Of a stretch of DNA of 37,551 nucleotides, positions 29,874 through 37,551 are shown in pieces (the first letter of the stretch is position 1; the number at the start of each line of letters is the position of its first letter). This DNA is from JBFMFH01 sp040752275 (GTDB lineage Bacteria; Acidobacteriota; Vicinamibacteria; Vicinamibacterales; JAKQTR01). Both the position numbers and the translations under genes were made by a program. Location: NCBI GenBank assembly GCA_040752275.1, contig JBFMFH010000059.1, forward strand, positions 1 to 37,551, read 5' to 3'. The notes under the pieces were generated by a model, which was given only the letters and a program-made list of their open reading frames with translations, was not told the origin of the DNA and ran no database searches.

Positions 29874-31640
29874 CTATCGCCGGACAGCCCGCCGGCTCGC
29901 GAGGCGGCGCCTCGCGAGGTCACAGTATTGGCGGGCGCCGGAGCCGCCGGGCCCCCGGGCGAGCGATGCGAGCGCGGCACCGAGCCTCGGGTGCGCGTCG
30001 AACAACGTGACGTAGTCCGATTCGCGGCGGCCGCCCTTGGCGATGATGATGTCGCGCAGGGCGAATCGTTCAGCCTCGGTCCAGTTGCCGACCGGGAGGA
30101 GTGCCACGAGCGGCGCCCAGCGCTCCCAGAACAGGCGCGGTCCACCTCGAAGTCGCCGCCAGTCGGGCACGCCCAGCGCCGATGCCGCCTCGTCTGCCAG
30201 CGCGACGGTTGCACCCTCCCGATCCGATCCGAATCGCCGCGCGACCATGTCGCTGACGCCAAGAGCAATCGCATCGGTCTCGATCGATCCCATCACGTCG
30301 TCTCGATCCGCGCCAAGGCTGAAGAAGACGTTGGCGGCGACCAGACCTCGAAGCGTCGGCAGACCCGTGCGGTGGCCCGGGCGCCGCCGGACCCGTTCGG
30401 CCTCTCGCCTCGCGAGGGCCGAGACGGCAGGATCGCGCGGCCTGAACCCGAGCTTGTAGTAGAACCACCAGGCGCCCGACTCGAGCCCTTCGTCGTTGTG
30501 GTGCCCGAGCTGATAGGGATCGACGGTGATCGTGTCTACGCCGAACATGGCGTGCACGGTGGCCAGCAGGCGCCCGTAGATCCACGCCGCCTCGGCTCCC
30601 CTGAAGGTCTCGAAGACGTTGTAGGCGACTTCCGCGGAGTGCCACAGAGTACCGAACAGGGCGTACCCGATGGGCACGCCGTTGCGGAGCGTCAGAAACC
30701 CGTACACCGCGTCGAGCAGCAGCCGCTGCTCGACGCGGACTCCCATGCAGGCGAACTCCAAGCCGTCACCGCAGTCGGCGATCCGAACATCGGCAGGGTC
30801 GGCTGCCGCGAAGCAGTACAGGTCGCGGGCTCGGGTGACCATGGCTTCGCGCGAGAGGTCGATGAGCTCAACGGCCCGGGGGCCAGAGACAGGCCGGATG
30901 CCCCTGGGTGGGACACGCATGTCCACTCGCAGATCCGGACGCCCGGTCCTCAGCAATCCACGCTGCAGGACGAGCGGACGGCCGGAGAATCGCGCGCGCG
31001 TCCGGTCGGGAGCCCGCGGTCCTGCCGCGATGCGCAGCGTCAGGTTCAGCTCGTCGTAGAGCTGATCGCCCAGGAGATCCGTCCCCGTCCGGGCCGCACT
31101 TCGGCGGACAAGGAAGCTCGCATCGGTCTCGCTGCCCCGGAGACGGTCGAGCCAGGCCCGGTGTTCGAGCGGCGGCTCGTCGAACACCGACCGTTCGGCC
31201 CAGAGCGTGAGCGACGGGAGCCTGGTCTCGAGCGCACCGGTGTTCTCCCCGCTGTTCCACTCCACGGTCAGCGACGGACCCGTCCGGCCAGCCAGCCATC
31301 TGGCCGTGGACGCCGCAAACGGATAGACGGTGTCGGTGCCCGCGATGCCGCTGCTCTCCAGGCTCTTGCGGTGCCTCCGAAGATCGGCGCGGCGACCGAA
31401 GGCCTCGAGCATCCGGCGCACCTGGGCGTAGACGTACTGATCGTCGGGGTAGGCATGAAGGAACACGAGGATCTCGTGAAGCAGGACGACCTGCCCCGGA
31501 CGGGCCAGAGCAGACCGCTGCAGCATCCGGAGCAACAGCAGCTTGCTGCGTGCCGAGTCGCCGCCGTAAGAGGCCTTTTGTGCCGCCAGTTCGTTCAGTG
31601 CCCTGCCCGGGCTCCGCCGCCTGCTGTTCGAGGCACTCAT
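29874..31640 (-). CDS. 588-residue protein of unknown function with GNAT-like segment
   Basis: I do not recognise a named family. Residues about 1-100 are helical (LLLLRMLQRSALARPGQVVLL, YVYAQVRRMLEAFGRR). The middle (about 100-280) is Arg-rich and mixed. Residues about 305-405 look like a GNAT acyltransferase core: LRNGVPIGYALFGTLWHSAEV, ETFRGAEAAWIYGRLLATVH, TVDPYQLGHHNDEGLESGAW, then WFYYKLGFRP, the usual end of a GNAT fold. The C-terminal ~170 residues are helical and end in a basic tail. No signal peptide or membrane helix is seen, so it is cytoplasmic. It is transcribed alone, divergent from the DUF2490-type gene. A transferase acting on a small molecule or protein is a guess from the fold-like pattern. 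Confidence 0.72.
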   Translation of the reverse strand: MSASNSRRRSPGRALNELAAQKASYGGDSARSKLLLLRMLQRSALARPGQVVLLHEILVFLHAYPDDQYVYAQVRRMLEAFGRRADLRRHRKSLESSGIAGTDTVYPFAASTARWLAGRTGPSLTVEWNSGENTGALETRLPSLTLWAERSVFDEPPLEHRAWLDRLRGSETDASFLVRRSAARTGTDLLGDQLYDELNLTLRIAAGPRAPDRTRARFSGRPLVLQRGLLRTGRPDLRVDMRVPPRGIRPVSGPRAVELIDLSREAMVTRARDLYCFAAADPADVRIADCGDGLEFACMGVRVEQRLLLDAVYGFLTLRNGVPIGYALFGTLWHSAEVAYNVFETFRGAEAAWIYGRLLATVHAMFGVDTITVDPYQLGHHNDEGLESGAWWFYYKLGFRPRDPAVSALARREAERVRRRPGHRTGLPTLRGLVAANVFFSLGADRDDVMGSIETDAIALGVSDMVARRFGSDREGATVALADEAASALGVPDWRRLRGGPRLFWERWAPLVALLPVGNWTEAERFALRDIIIAKGGRRESDYVTLFDAHPRLGAALASLARGPGGSGARQYCDLARRRLASRRAVRR

Positions 31641-31771
31641 GTGTCCGGCAGTATCCGGCGAGTGGGCCGACCCGTCAAGCAGGCGCCACGGGGTGTCACG
31701 TTCGCGATCCCACCGGCGCAGATGAAGGCCCCGGGGCCGAAGTTGTGTCGCCTGTCGCCGGTGTCCTGGAC

Positions 31772-31777
31772 TAGAAT
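31772..31777 (+). promoter_or_regulatory. probable -10 box TAGAAT, leaderless gene at 31787
   Basis: TAGAAT lies 9 nt before the TTG start at 31787. No ribosome binding site is present in the gap. The same box and near-leaderless layout occur before the gene at 780. Confidence 0.4.
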
Positions 31778-31786
31778 CTGTCCCCG

Positions 31787-32497
31787 TTGACTGATTGCGC
31801 CTTCATCTGCCCCCGCCGCGCTCTGGCCTGCCTGTGGCTGGCGGGTGTGCTGGCGGCCTGCCCTGGCTGGGCCATGGCCGGCGAGCCGCCCGACCAGGAC
31901 ATCCAGGTGTGGACGCCGACTGTCTGTCAGGTGGGCCTGAGCGAACGCTGGACCGTTCACATCGAGACACAGGTGAAGGTCGTCCAGGATGTGCACGAAG
32001 TGCAAAACTCGCTCCTGCGGTCTGCGGTCATGGTGAAGGTGGGAAAGAGCGCGACACTCTACGTCGGCTACGCCTGGATCCCGTACTTCTACCCCGTGCG
32101 CACGAACGAGCACCGGACGTGGCAACAAGTAGTCTGGACGGCACGGGCGGGGAAGTGGACCCTCGCGCCGCGGGTGCGCTTCGAGCAGCGGTTCCTGCCG
32201 GCGGTCGGTCGGGCTTCCTTCAGGCTTCGAGGCCAGCTCAAGGCCATGCTGCCCCTCTCGGCAGATGGCAGCTGGCAGCTTTCGGTGTCGGACGAGGTGT
32301 TTCTGCACCTCAATACGAGTGACCCGGCTCGCCGGAGCGGCTTCGCGGGAAACCGGGCGCAGCTTGGCGTCACCCGGCGCGTGTCGCGGCAGATCTCGAT
32401 CGAGCCGGCCTACCTGCTCCAGCACGTCGAGCGGCCTGACCGGCTCAGAGATGAAATCGACCACGTCATCATGCTGACCACGGTCGTGCGATTCTGA
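31787..32497 (+). CDS. DUF2490-type outer-membrane/periplasmic protein
   Basis: This encodes 236 residues with a signal peptide (ALACLWLAGVLAACPGWAMAG). The body has amphipathic strands in the DUF2490 pattern: DIQVWTPTVCQVGLSERWTV, KSATLYVGYAWIPYFYPVRTNEHRTW cut as strand and turn, then WTLAPRVRFEQRFLP. It ends in VVRF with a terminal Phe, which suggests a small outer-membrane barrel. Function of the family is unknown. The start is a TTG at 31787 directly behind a -10-like box. A later start within the signal peptide is possible but would shorten the n-region. No partner is obvious beside it. Confidence 0.72.
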   Translation: MTDCAFICPRRALACLWLAGVLAACPGWAMAGEPPDQDIQVWTPTVCQVGLSERWTVHIETQVKVVQDVHEVQNSLLRSAVMVKVGKSATLYVGYAWIPYFYPVRTNEHRTWQQVVWTARAGKWTLAPRVRFEQRFLPAVGRASFRLRGQLKAMLPLSADGSWQLSVSDEVFLHLNTSDPARRSGFAGNRAQLGVTRRVSRQISIEPAYLLQHVERPDRLRDEIDHVIMLTTVVRF

Positions 32498-32593
32498 CGG
32501 CGTTCCGGGAGCGCTCGGTTGCACGCGTCACGCGTCGGGCGTAGCGTGTCTGGGTTGCCCGATACCGCGATCGGCGCGGCGGGAGACGAAGAG

Positions 32594-32713
32594 ATGGTCA
32601 CGCGTGCCGACATTGACGAGCTTTCGGGCGACGAGACGCTCGCCATCGCCGGCGTCTCCAGAGGCGGCAACCACCGGTGGGTGCGGCTGCTGATCGGGGA
32701 GGTTCCGGCCTGA
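32594..32713 (+). CDS. 39-codon ORF coupled to the DASS transporter gene
   Basis: MVTRADIDELSGDETLAIAG continues to a stop that overlaps the transporter start (TGATG, 32711-32715). The same frame could begin at TTG 32519. GGGAGACGAAGAG precedes the ATG. The layout suggests translational coupling, and the acidic sequence does not look like antisense reading, but the ORF is short and I know no family. It may be a leader peptide or a small regulatory subunit. Confidence 0.35.
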   Translation: MVTRADIDELSGDETLAIAGVSRGGNHRWVRLLIGEVPA

Positions 32714-34254
32714 TGTCGAACGTCAGTCCCGACGATCCGCTCGACGAGGTGGTCGACGCCATCGAGGATGCGGTTGAGGAGCCTGGGCGCTATGGCCTCC
32801 GGCAGTGGTCCGGTTGGGTCCTAGGGCCGGGCGTGTTGCTGGCGACACTGGTGATGCCCGCGCCCGCGGGCCTGTCGGTGGAGGGCTGGCGAACGGCTGG
32901 CGCCGGGATGCTCATGGCCGTGTTGTGGATTACGGAGGCCATTCCGATCCCCGCCACCGCCCTGCTGCCCCTCGTACTCTTCCCACTGCTGGGCCTGAGC
33001 CACATCCGCGACGCGGCCGCGCCCTACTCGAACCCAGTCATCCTGCTGTTCCTCGGGGGCTTCATCATCGCTCTCGGCATGCAGAAGTGGAACCTCCACC
33101 GGCGCGTCGCCATCACGCTGATTGCCGCGCTGGGCACCAGGCCACGCCGCATCATCCTGGGGTTCCTTGCCTCGTCGTGCTTCATCAGCATGTGGGTCAG
33201 CAACACGGCGACTGCGTTGATGATGCTGCCGATCGCCACCTCGGTGGTGGCGCTCCTGCCTCCGGGCACGCGCGGCGACACGGGACGACGGGCGTTCGGC
33301 GTTGCGCTGATGTTGTCGGTCGCGTACGGATCCACGAGCGGCGGGATGGCCACGCTGATCGGGACACCGCCGAACGCCCTACTCGCGGGCTACATGGACA
33401 GCGTGTATCACGTCGACCTCGGCTTCGCCCAATGGATGCTCCTGGGCGTGCCCGTCACGCTCGTGGCGCTGCCGGTCGTCTACCTGGTGCTTACACGGGT
33501 GTCGTTCCGTCTCGGGGCTGCCGAACTGCCAGGCATGAAGGCGCTGCTGGCCGAAGAACGGTCACGACTGGGTCGGCCCAGCCGTGGCGAGATGTCGGTC
33601 GCCGTCGTCTTCTGCTTGACGGCGCTCGGCTGGATCTTCCAGCCGCTCATCGAGCGCGTCGTGCCGTTCGTGTCCGATACGACAGTGGCGATTGCCGGGG
33701 CGGTGGCGCTCTTCATGATTCCTGTGAACGCTCGGCGTGGCGAGTTCGTCATGGACTGGGGCGCGACGCGCACGCTACCGTGGGAGGTGCTGTTGCTCTT
33801 CGGCGGAGGCCTGAGCCTCGCCGGGAACATCGAGAAGCACGGGCTGTCGCGCTACCTCGGAACCCTGGCCGGAGGCCTGGAGGGGGTTCCCGTCATCGTC
33901 ACCCTCTGCGTGGTGACCTTCCTGATCCTGATGCTGACGGAACTCACGAGCAACACGGCGACGGCGGCGACGTTTCTGCCCATCGTCGGCGCCACTGCCG
34001 TGAGCCTCGGTCAGAATCCGCTGTTGTTCCTGATCCCGGCCGCCCTCGCGTCGAACTGCGCGTTCATGCTGCCGGTCGGGACCCCGCCCAACGCCATCGT
34101 CTTCGGCAGCGGCCTCGTCACGCTGCCCCAGATGGCGAAGGCGGGGTTCATCCTGAACGTCGTGCTGGTACCCATCATCGTCGGTCTCGTGTTGCTGCTC
34201 GGACCCTACGTGTTCGACCTGCAACTGGGCGTCGTGCCGGGGTGGGTGAAGTGA
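32713..34254 (+). CDS. DASS (SLC13) family sodium/anion symporter
   Basis: This 513-residue inner-membrane transporter has about eleven hydrophobic helices after an acidic 35-residue N-terminus. It has the two hallmark Ser-Asn-Thr sites: WVSNTATALMMLP at 162-174 and LTSNTATAATFLP at 411-423. Each is followed by GTPPNA (IGTPPNALL and VGTPPNAIV). This is the substrate and sodium-binding arrangement of VcINDY. Family members import di- or tricarboxylates, sulfate or similar anions with sodium; the exact anion cannot be read. The start is ATG 32713 with GGGGAGG upstream, overlapping the stop of a small upstream ORF. Confidence 0.9.
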   Translation: MSNVSPDDPLDEVVDAIEDAVEEPGRYGLRQWSGWVLGPGVLLATLVMPAPAGLSVEGWRTAGAGMLMAVLWITEAIPIPATALLPLVLFPLLGLSHIRDAAAPYSNPVILLFLGGFIIALGMQKWNLHRRVAITLIAALGTRPRRIILGFLASSCFISMWVSNTATALMMLPIATSVVALLPPGTRGDTGRRAFGVALMLSVAYGSTSGGMATLIGTPPNALLAGYMDSVYHVDLGFAQWMLLGVPVTLVALPVVYLVLTRVSFRLGAAELPGMKALLAEERSRLGRPSRGEMSVAVVFCLTALGWIFQPLIERVVPFVSDTTVAIAGAVALFMIPVNARRGEFVMDWGATRTLPWEVLLLFGGGLSLAGNIEKHGLSRYLGTLAGGLEGVPVIVTLCVVTFLILMLTELTSNTATAATFLPIVGATAVSLGQNPLLFLIPAALASNCAFMLPVGTPPNAIVFGSGLVTLPQMAKAGFILNVVLVPIIVGLVLLLGPYVFDLQLGVVPGWVK

Positions 34255-34382
34255 GGGAAGACGGCTCGACCGCCCTTCCGGCGCCGCCCGCTCGGGTGTG
34301 GGAACTGTGCCGCATCAGCGGCCGTCACGCCCCTCAACTGCGGACGCGTCGCGATGGCAGGTCAGAGGCCCCCCGGCTGCGC

Positions 34383-34778
34383 TCACCCGACGACTTCGAT
34401 TCGCGCGCGATGCCCCGGGGCCTTTGCCAGCGGCGCGTCGCAGGTGATGATTGTCGCGTTGAGCGCCTCCGCGAGCGCAAGGTACATGGCGTCGTAGGCC
34501 GTTACGTTCTCGCGCAGTTGCCACGCACGGGTCAGAAGGTCCAGATGGCCATGGCGGTGGAGATCGAGGTCGGCGAGATCCGCAACGGCCTCGGCCGCGC
34601 GGGTCGACGGGACCTCACCCGACCGGACGAGCCGCCGGAGGCCCTGCGTGACCTCGACGTCCAACAGGTGCGGCGAATGGAGTTCATCCCCATCTCGAAA
34701 GAGGCGCGCCTCGACCCGTGTGCCGAGAGACGTCTGCAAGAGGAACTCCAGCATCGCCGACACGTCGATCACGATCAC
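34383..34778 (-). CDS. vapC: PIN-domain toxin, VapC-like
   Basis: This 131-residue PIN-domain ribonuclease has the four acidic residues at Asp5 (VIDVSAML), Glu42 (LDVEVTQGL), Asp96 (TAYDAMYLALAE) and Asp114 (ITCDAPLA). These bind Mg2+ in VapC toxins, which cut tRNA or rRNA. The length is normal. Its ATG overlaps the stop of the antitoxin gene (ATGA, 34775-34778), the usual VapBC order. All catalytic residues are present, so the toxin should be active if expressed. Confidence 0.92.
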   Translation of the reverse strand: MIVIDVSAMLEFLLQTSLGTRVEARLFRDGDELHSPHLLDVEVTQGLRRLVRSGEVPSTRAAEAVADLADLDLHRHGHLDLLTRAWQLRENVTAYDAMYLALAEALNATIITCDAPLAKAPGHRARIEVVG

Positions 34779-35005
34779 GCGGACTCTCGCTCCCCGCGGA
34801 TGACTGCCGCGGCCGGTGTCTTCAGGGTCACGCGCCTTCGGCCGTGGAGTCTGCTCAACATCTCGTCGCGCGAGGGGCGCGCGGCCACACGCTGGAGCTC
34901 GGCCAGGAGGTAGTCGGAGAGCGTCTGCCCGGCCTCTGCGGCCCGGACCTTCAGCCTGCGGTGCAGAGGGGGCGGCACGTTGCGGATTTGAACCATCTTG
35001 GACAT
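34775..35005 (-). CDS. vapB: FitA/VapB-like ribbon-helix-helix antitoxin
   Basis: This 76-residue protein has an N-terminal ribbon-helix-helix (MVQIRNVPPPLHRRLKVRAA, then EAGQTLSDYLLAELQRVA), as in FitA-type antitoxins. A flexible Arg-rich C-terminal tail should wrap the toxin. The pair should bind its own promoter. The start is ATG 35005. A second ATG three codons later is also possible. Confidence 0.9.
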   Translation of the reverse strand: MSKMVQIRNVPPPLHRRLKVRAAEAGQTLSDYLLAELQRVAARPSRDEMLSRLHGRRRVTLKTPAAAVIRGERESA

Positions 35006-35008
35006 GTC

Positions 35009-35040
35009 ATGAGCATGCTCGCATGCTAGTCACATGTCAA
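35009..35040 (-). promoter_or_regulatory. VapBC promoter/operator
   Basis: On the minus strand TTGACA (35040-35035) is a full -35 box, with a weak -10 (CATGCT, 35017-35012) 17 nt later. Between -35 and start codon lie a perfect 10-bp palindrome GAGCATGCTC (35011-35020) and a second GCATGC (35021-35026). This is the repeated short-palindrome layout expected for a ribbon-helix-helix operator. Confidence 0.6.
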
Positions 35041-35282
35041 GGCTCACGATGGATCACAAGGGCGTCCAGACCGCCGAGGTTCTCGCCTCAGTCGAACTGC
35101 CAGGCCGGACCGTGGGCTGTCGCTCGTCTTCGCGTGACGAATCCAGGTTGACGCCGATCACGCTGATCGCGATGAGCGCGGCACTTGCGCTCGCGGGCAC
35201 CTGCAGTCGTTCAGACAGCCCGACGAGCCCATCGACGGCGTGGCCAACGACGGCCGATGGCGCGGGCGAGGCCCTGGGCTGA
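35034..35282 (+). pseudogene. possible lipoprotein stub
   Basis: The frame contains LTPITLIAMSAALALAGTCS followed by RSDSPTSPST and a stop after about 25 more residues. The hydrophobic run plus Cys and the SDSPTSP linker look like the N-terminus of an exported lipoprotein whose body is missing. The cysteine context (AGTC) is not a canonical lipobox. A start could be anywhere from 35034 to a TTG near 35148. I treat it as a degenerate or very short gene; chance reading is possible. Confidence 0.3.
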
Positions 35283-35286
35283 CACC

Positions 35287-35928
35287 TCAGCACAGCGCCT
35301 GCACGGCCAACAGGAGCAGCGCCGCGCCGGTGATGGCGTGCAGGATCCACGTGCGGCGGCCCGCTGCCAGCAGGCCAGCCAGCCAGTCGAACGCCGAGCT
35401 GTAGCCGAGGTGGCAGACGAACGCCATCGCCACGTGCAGAAACGCCAGGGCGAGGAAGCCTGCCGCGAAGCCGGGGCCCGGCTCGACGAACAACGGAATG
35501 GAGCCCACGTAGAGGAGTGGCACGGCCGGGTTCAGCAGGTTCGTCACGAGCCCCTGACCAACCATGAGTCCGTCCGAGGGCGCCCCGGGAGTTCGGGCCC
35601 CTGCTGCGGTTGCGCCTGGCTGGCCGCCAGCCGCACGGCTCAGGCGCCAGGCCTGCTGCAGGCTCCGTGCCCCGAGCCACGCCAGACAGACGGCGCCGCC
35701 CCACCTGATCATCGACAGCGCGTCCGGTGACTGCCGCAGCAGGGCTGCCAGGCCTGCTGCCGATGCCACGGCCCAGGTCGAGTTGCCCAAGGCGATGCCT
35801 GTGGCCGTCAGAAGGCCACCCGCGCGGCCCCGCGCGGCGGTGTTGCGAAGGACCACGGCCGTCGACATGCCGGGGGTAATGACGACCAGTGCTGCGATGC
35901 CGACGAACCCGGCCCAGTGCGCGGCCAT
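35287..35928 (-). CDS. LysE/RhtB-family exporter
   Basis: This 213-residue membrane protein has the LysE family signature near the N-terminus (ALVVITPGMSTAVVLRNTAARG, then GLLTATGIALGNSTWAVASA). It has about six helices and a Pro-containing segment VTNLLNPAVPLLYVGSIPLF in the second half. The Pro/Gly-rich loop in the middle (residues ~103-120) is longer than usual. Relatives export amino acids or small amino compounds. It starts 3 bp after the upstream gene's stop, so the two form an operon. Export of a product made by that system is possible. Confidence 0.87.
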   Translation of the reverse strand: MAAHWAGFVGIAALVVITPGMSTAVVLRNTAARGRAGGLLTATGIALGNSTWAVASAAGLAALLRQSPDALSMIRWGGAVCLAWLGARSLQQAWRLSRAAGGQPGATAAGARTPGAPSDGLMVGQGLVTNLLNPAVPLLYVGSIPLFVEPGPGFAAGFLALAFLHVAMAFVCHLGYSSAFDWLAGLLAAGRRTWILHAITGAALLLLAVQALC

Positions 35929-35931
35929 GCG

Positions 35932-37551
35932 TCACTCCACCGCCCGTGTCGGCGAACCCGCGTAGATGCGATCCGGCTCGAGCGCGTCCCGCTTCATGAC
36001 GATGCCCTGGGGCGCCACGAACGCCCGGTCGCCGATGTCGGCTCCGTAGAAGACGACCGTGTGACTGCCGACAGTGGCGCTGCGGCCGACCCGGACCCTG
36101 TCGATCTTCAGGATGCGATCCTCGAACGTATGCGCCTGCAGGTCGCACGAGACGGTTGATTCGTCCTCGAAGCAGAGCATGTCCGGATCGACGACCTGGG
36201 CGAATCCCGGACCCAGCACGACGCGTCGGCCGATCCGCATGCCCATCAGCCTGAGGACCGCGTTGATGAGGAGCGTGCCCTCGAGCTGCGACAGGATTCC
36301 ACGAGCCCACTGGCTCCACGCGACGTAGAAGAAGTCCCACCGGCTGCACCAGCACGACCACAGCGGGTGCTGCCCTGGGCGCACGCGACCGAGCAGCAGC
36401 CACTTCAGGGCGACCGTGGCTCCAACGAGCACGCCCGCGGCGGCCAACGTCACGGCCGGGGCCAGCACGAAGTGGAAGAGTGTGCCGCCCATCCGCCGGG
36501 AGCCCAGGAACAGGCCCGCGTACCAGAGGTACCCGATCAGGAGCGGCACGACTGGCAGCCCCAGGCGCAGGAACTCCCAGAAGAACCTGGTCGCATAGCG
36601 CAGCGTGTCAGGGTCGTGCGTGAGGCTGCGGTCGGCGGTGACGACCTCACGGCGTGGGAGTTCCATCGGCGGCACGCCGAACCAGGTGCTGTTCGGACGC
36701 GCCAGGCCCGCATCCGCGACAGTGGCGACCCCGACGAACAGTTCCTCCGGCCATGCGTGGCCCGCGGGCACCACCGCGTGATTGCCGAGGAAGGTGCTCC
36801 GGCCGAGGCTCGTCTCGGCGACCGTGACCGTGCCGCGATGCCGCCAGGGCGCGCAGAAGTAGATGCCGTCCGCGAAGAAGCTCTCGTCGCCGATCGATAC
36901 GGTTTCGGGCAGGACGTCGATGATGGTGCTCACCTCGCAGTTCCTGCCGATGCGCATCCCCGCCAGGCGCAGCCACCACGGCCAGAACAGGCCTCCGCTC
37001 AACCAGCGGCTGGTCGCATCGACGATGCCCGTCTTGGTCCAGACTCGAATGGACTCGGCGCTCCACTGGCTGAACACGCCCGGCTTGACGCGGCCCATGA
37101 TCCGCATGGCGACGCCCTGTGTGACGAGTCTGGCGGCAACGATGATGAACGCCCCGGCGATGACGAACGCCACGCCGCGCGCCGAGACCGCGGGGTGGCT
37201 CAGCCATGCGAGTACGCGCGCGTCCAGGTCAGGCACGACGGCGGCGATGCCGGCCACGGCTCCGGCGACGGGGATCCACGCGGCCAGCGCCGCTGCAGTA
37301 CGGCAGCCGACGGCCAGCAGCGTATGGGCCCAGGCTCCCCGTTCGCGCCCGCGTGACACGGCCGGAGCCGGCGGAGCGTCGCCGACTCTCGCGGCTGGCA
37401 CCCCACTCCACCGCTCGTGGTCGCCCGCGGACTGACCGGAGGGCAGCCACGAGAGCGGCGCGAGAAAGCCCCCGCGCCCGATGGAGCTGCCTGGGCTCAT
37501 GCCCGCACGCACGTCGAGCGTCGCATCGGCGCCGATGCGTACCGGGCCGAT
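35932..37551 (-). CDS. C-terminal part of a PosA-type NRPS terminal-domain protein (partial)
   Basis: The frame is open to the window edge (539 residues visible). It alternates left-handed beta-helix hexapeptide repeats with membrane helices. First comes IGPVRIGADATLDVRAGMSP, then helices (about 75-160), then a repeat block (MRIGRNCEVSTIIDVLPETV, FLGNHAVVPAGHAWPEEL). Helices at about 310-380, an aromatic segment and a last repeat block with ILKIDRVRVGRSATVGSHTV and IYAGSP follow. The pattern matches the terminal domain TIGR02353 of PosA/Pls-type non-ribosomal peptide synthetases, which release short poly-amino acids such as polylysine; the adenylation part would lie outside. A stand-alone acyltransferase-like version is also possible. 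The LysE-family gene follows by 3 bp. Confidence 0.75.
   Translation of the reverse strand: MGPVRIGADATLDVRAGMSPGSSIGRGGFLAPLSWLPSGQSAGDHERWSGVPAARVGDAPPAPAVSRGRERGAWAHTLLAVGCRTAAALAAWIPVAGAVAGIAAVVPDLDARVLAWLSHPAVSARGVAFVIAGAFIIVAARLVTQGVAMRIMGRVKPGVFSQWSAESIRVWTKTGIVDATSRWLSGGLFWPWWLRLAGMRIGRNCEVSTIIDVLPETVSIGDESFFADGIYFCAPWRHRGTVTVAETSLGRSTFLGNHAVVPAGHAWPEELFVGVATVADAGLARPNSTWFGVPPMELPRREVVTADRSLTHDPDTLRYATRFFWEFLRLGLPVVPLLIGYLWYAGLFLGSRRMGGTLFHFVLAPAVTLAAAGVLVGATVALKWLLLGRVRPGQHPLWSCWCSRWDFFYVAWSQWARGILSQLEGTLLINAVLRLMGMRIGRRVVLGPGFAQVVDPDMLCFEDESTVSCDLQAHTFEDRILKIDRVRVGRSATVGSHTVVFYGADIGDRAFVAPQGIVMKRDALEPDRIYAGSPTRAVE

Noticed and set aside
1..37551. CRISPR arrays, tRNA or rRNA genes, insertion sequences
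   Set aside because: No regularly spaced repeats, no tRNA-like cloverleaf with CCA end, no rRNA core sequence and no transposase frame were seen on either strand by reading.

Overview
The window is GC-rich DNA from a Gram-negative (outer-membrane-bearing) bacterium. It carries several outer-membrane barrels, TolC-type exit ducts, RND pumps, a two-component system, and GACAG-type simple repeats. The mix of heavy-metal RND systems, a tungsten-type aldehyde oxidoreductase, short or absent leaders with TAnnnT -10 boxes, and an SDSPTSP lipoprotein stub suggests Acidobacteriota, perhaps Vicinamibacteria. That assignment is inference; there is no rRNA or marker gene to confirm it.

Layout. (1) 200-7098: a small membrane protein diverges from a His-rich exported protein followed by a TolC/adaptor/RND heavy-metal efflux operon. 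Its pump lacks the methionines of copper pumps. (2) 7160-9457: a sulfide/persulfide operon encoding an ArsR-rhodanese fusion, a DsrE-like protein and a sulfide:quinone reductase-like flavoprotein, behind a clear promoter with a perfect palindromic operator. (3) 9458-9665: a convergent junction full of inverted repeats. (4) 9666-14083, minus strand: an MMPL-type RND permease, a LolA-like lipoprotein-sorting protein and an outer-membrane barrel, a plausible lipid-trafficking set, divergent from a methyltransferase gene. (5) 15199-16082: an eroded patch with a PadR regulator and the C-terminal stub of a third heavy-metal RND pump.

(6) 16189-26793 is the most interesting part: a copper/silver island with its own sigma-54 circuitry. 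Two sigma-54 (-24/-12) promoters drive (a) a Met-rich exported protein plus an outer-membrane barrel with a Met/Gly-rich loop, and (b) a CusC/CusB/CusA-type efflux operon whose pump keeps all three copper-binding methionines of CusA. Each promoter is preceded by a pair of matching 16-bp enhancer sites, (T/C)GTCTGANNNCNNAC(A/G), spaced 30 or 31 bp apart. Between the two operons lie a membrane histidine kinase and an NtrC-type activator with an intact GAFTGA loop. The arrangement resembles ZraPSR (periplasmic protein plus NtrB/NtrC-type pair) re-tooled for Cu(I)/Ag(I). In front of the Cus operon, seven copies of an 11-bp repeat fill the DNA between enhancer and promoter.

(7) 26835-29719: a tungsten-type aldehyde ferredoxin oxidoreductase family enzyme with unusual cluster-ligand spacing, overlapping a MoaD/ThiS-like gene, divergent from a 60-residue helix-turn-helix-like protein. 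(8) 29874-35005: a large unknown protein with a GNAT-like segment, a DUF2490-type protein, a DASS (SLC13) anion transporter with a tiny coupled upstream ORF, and a VapBC-type toxin-antitoxin pair. (9) 35034-37551: a lipoprotein stub, a LysE-family exporter and the C-terminal part of a left-handed beta-helix membrane protein resembling the terminal domain of PosA-type peptide synthetases, cut by the window edge.
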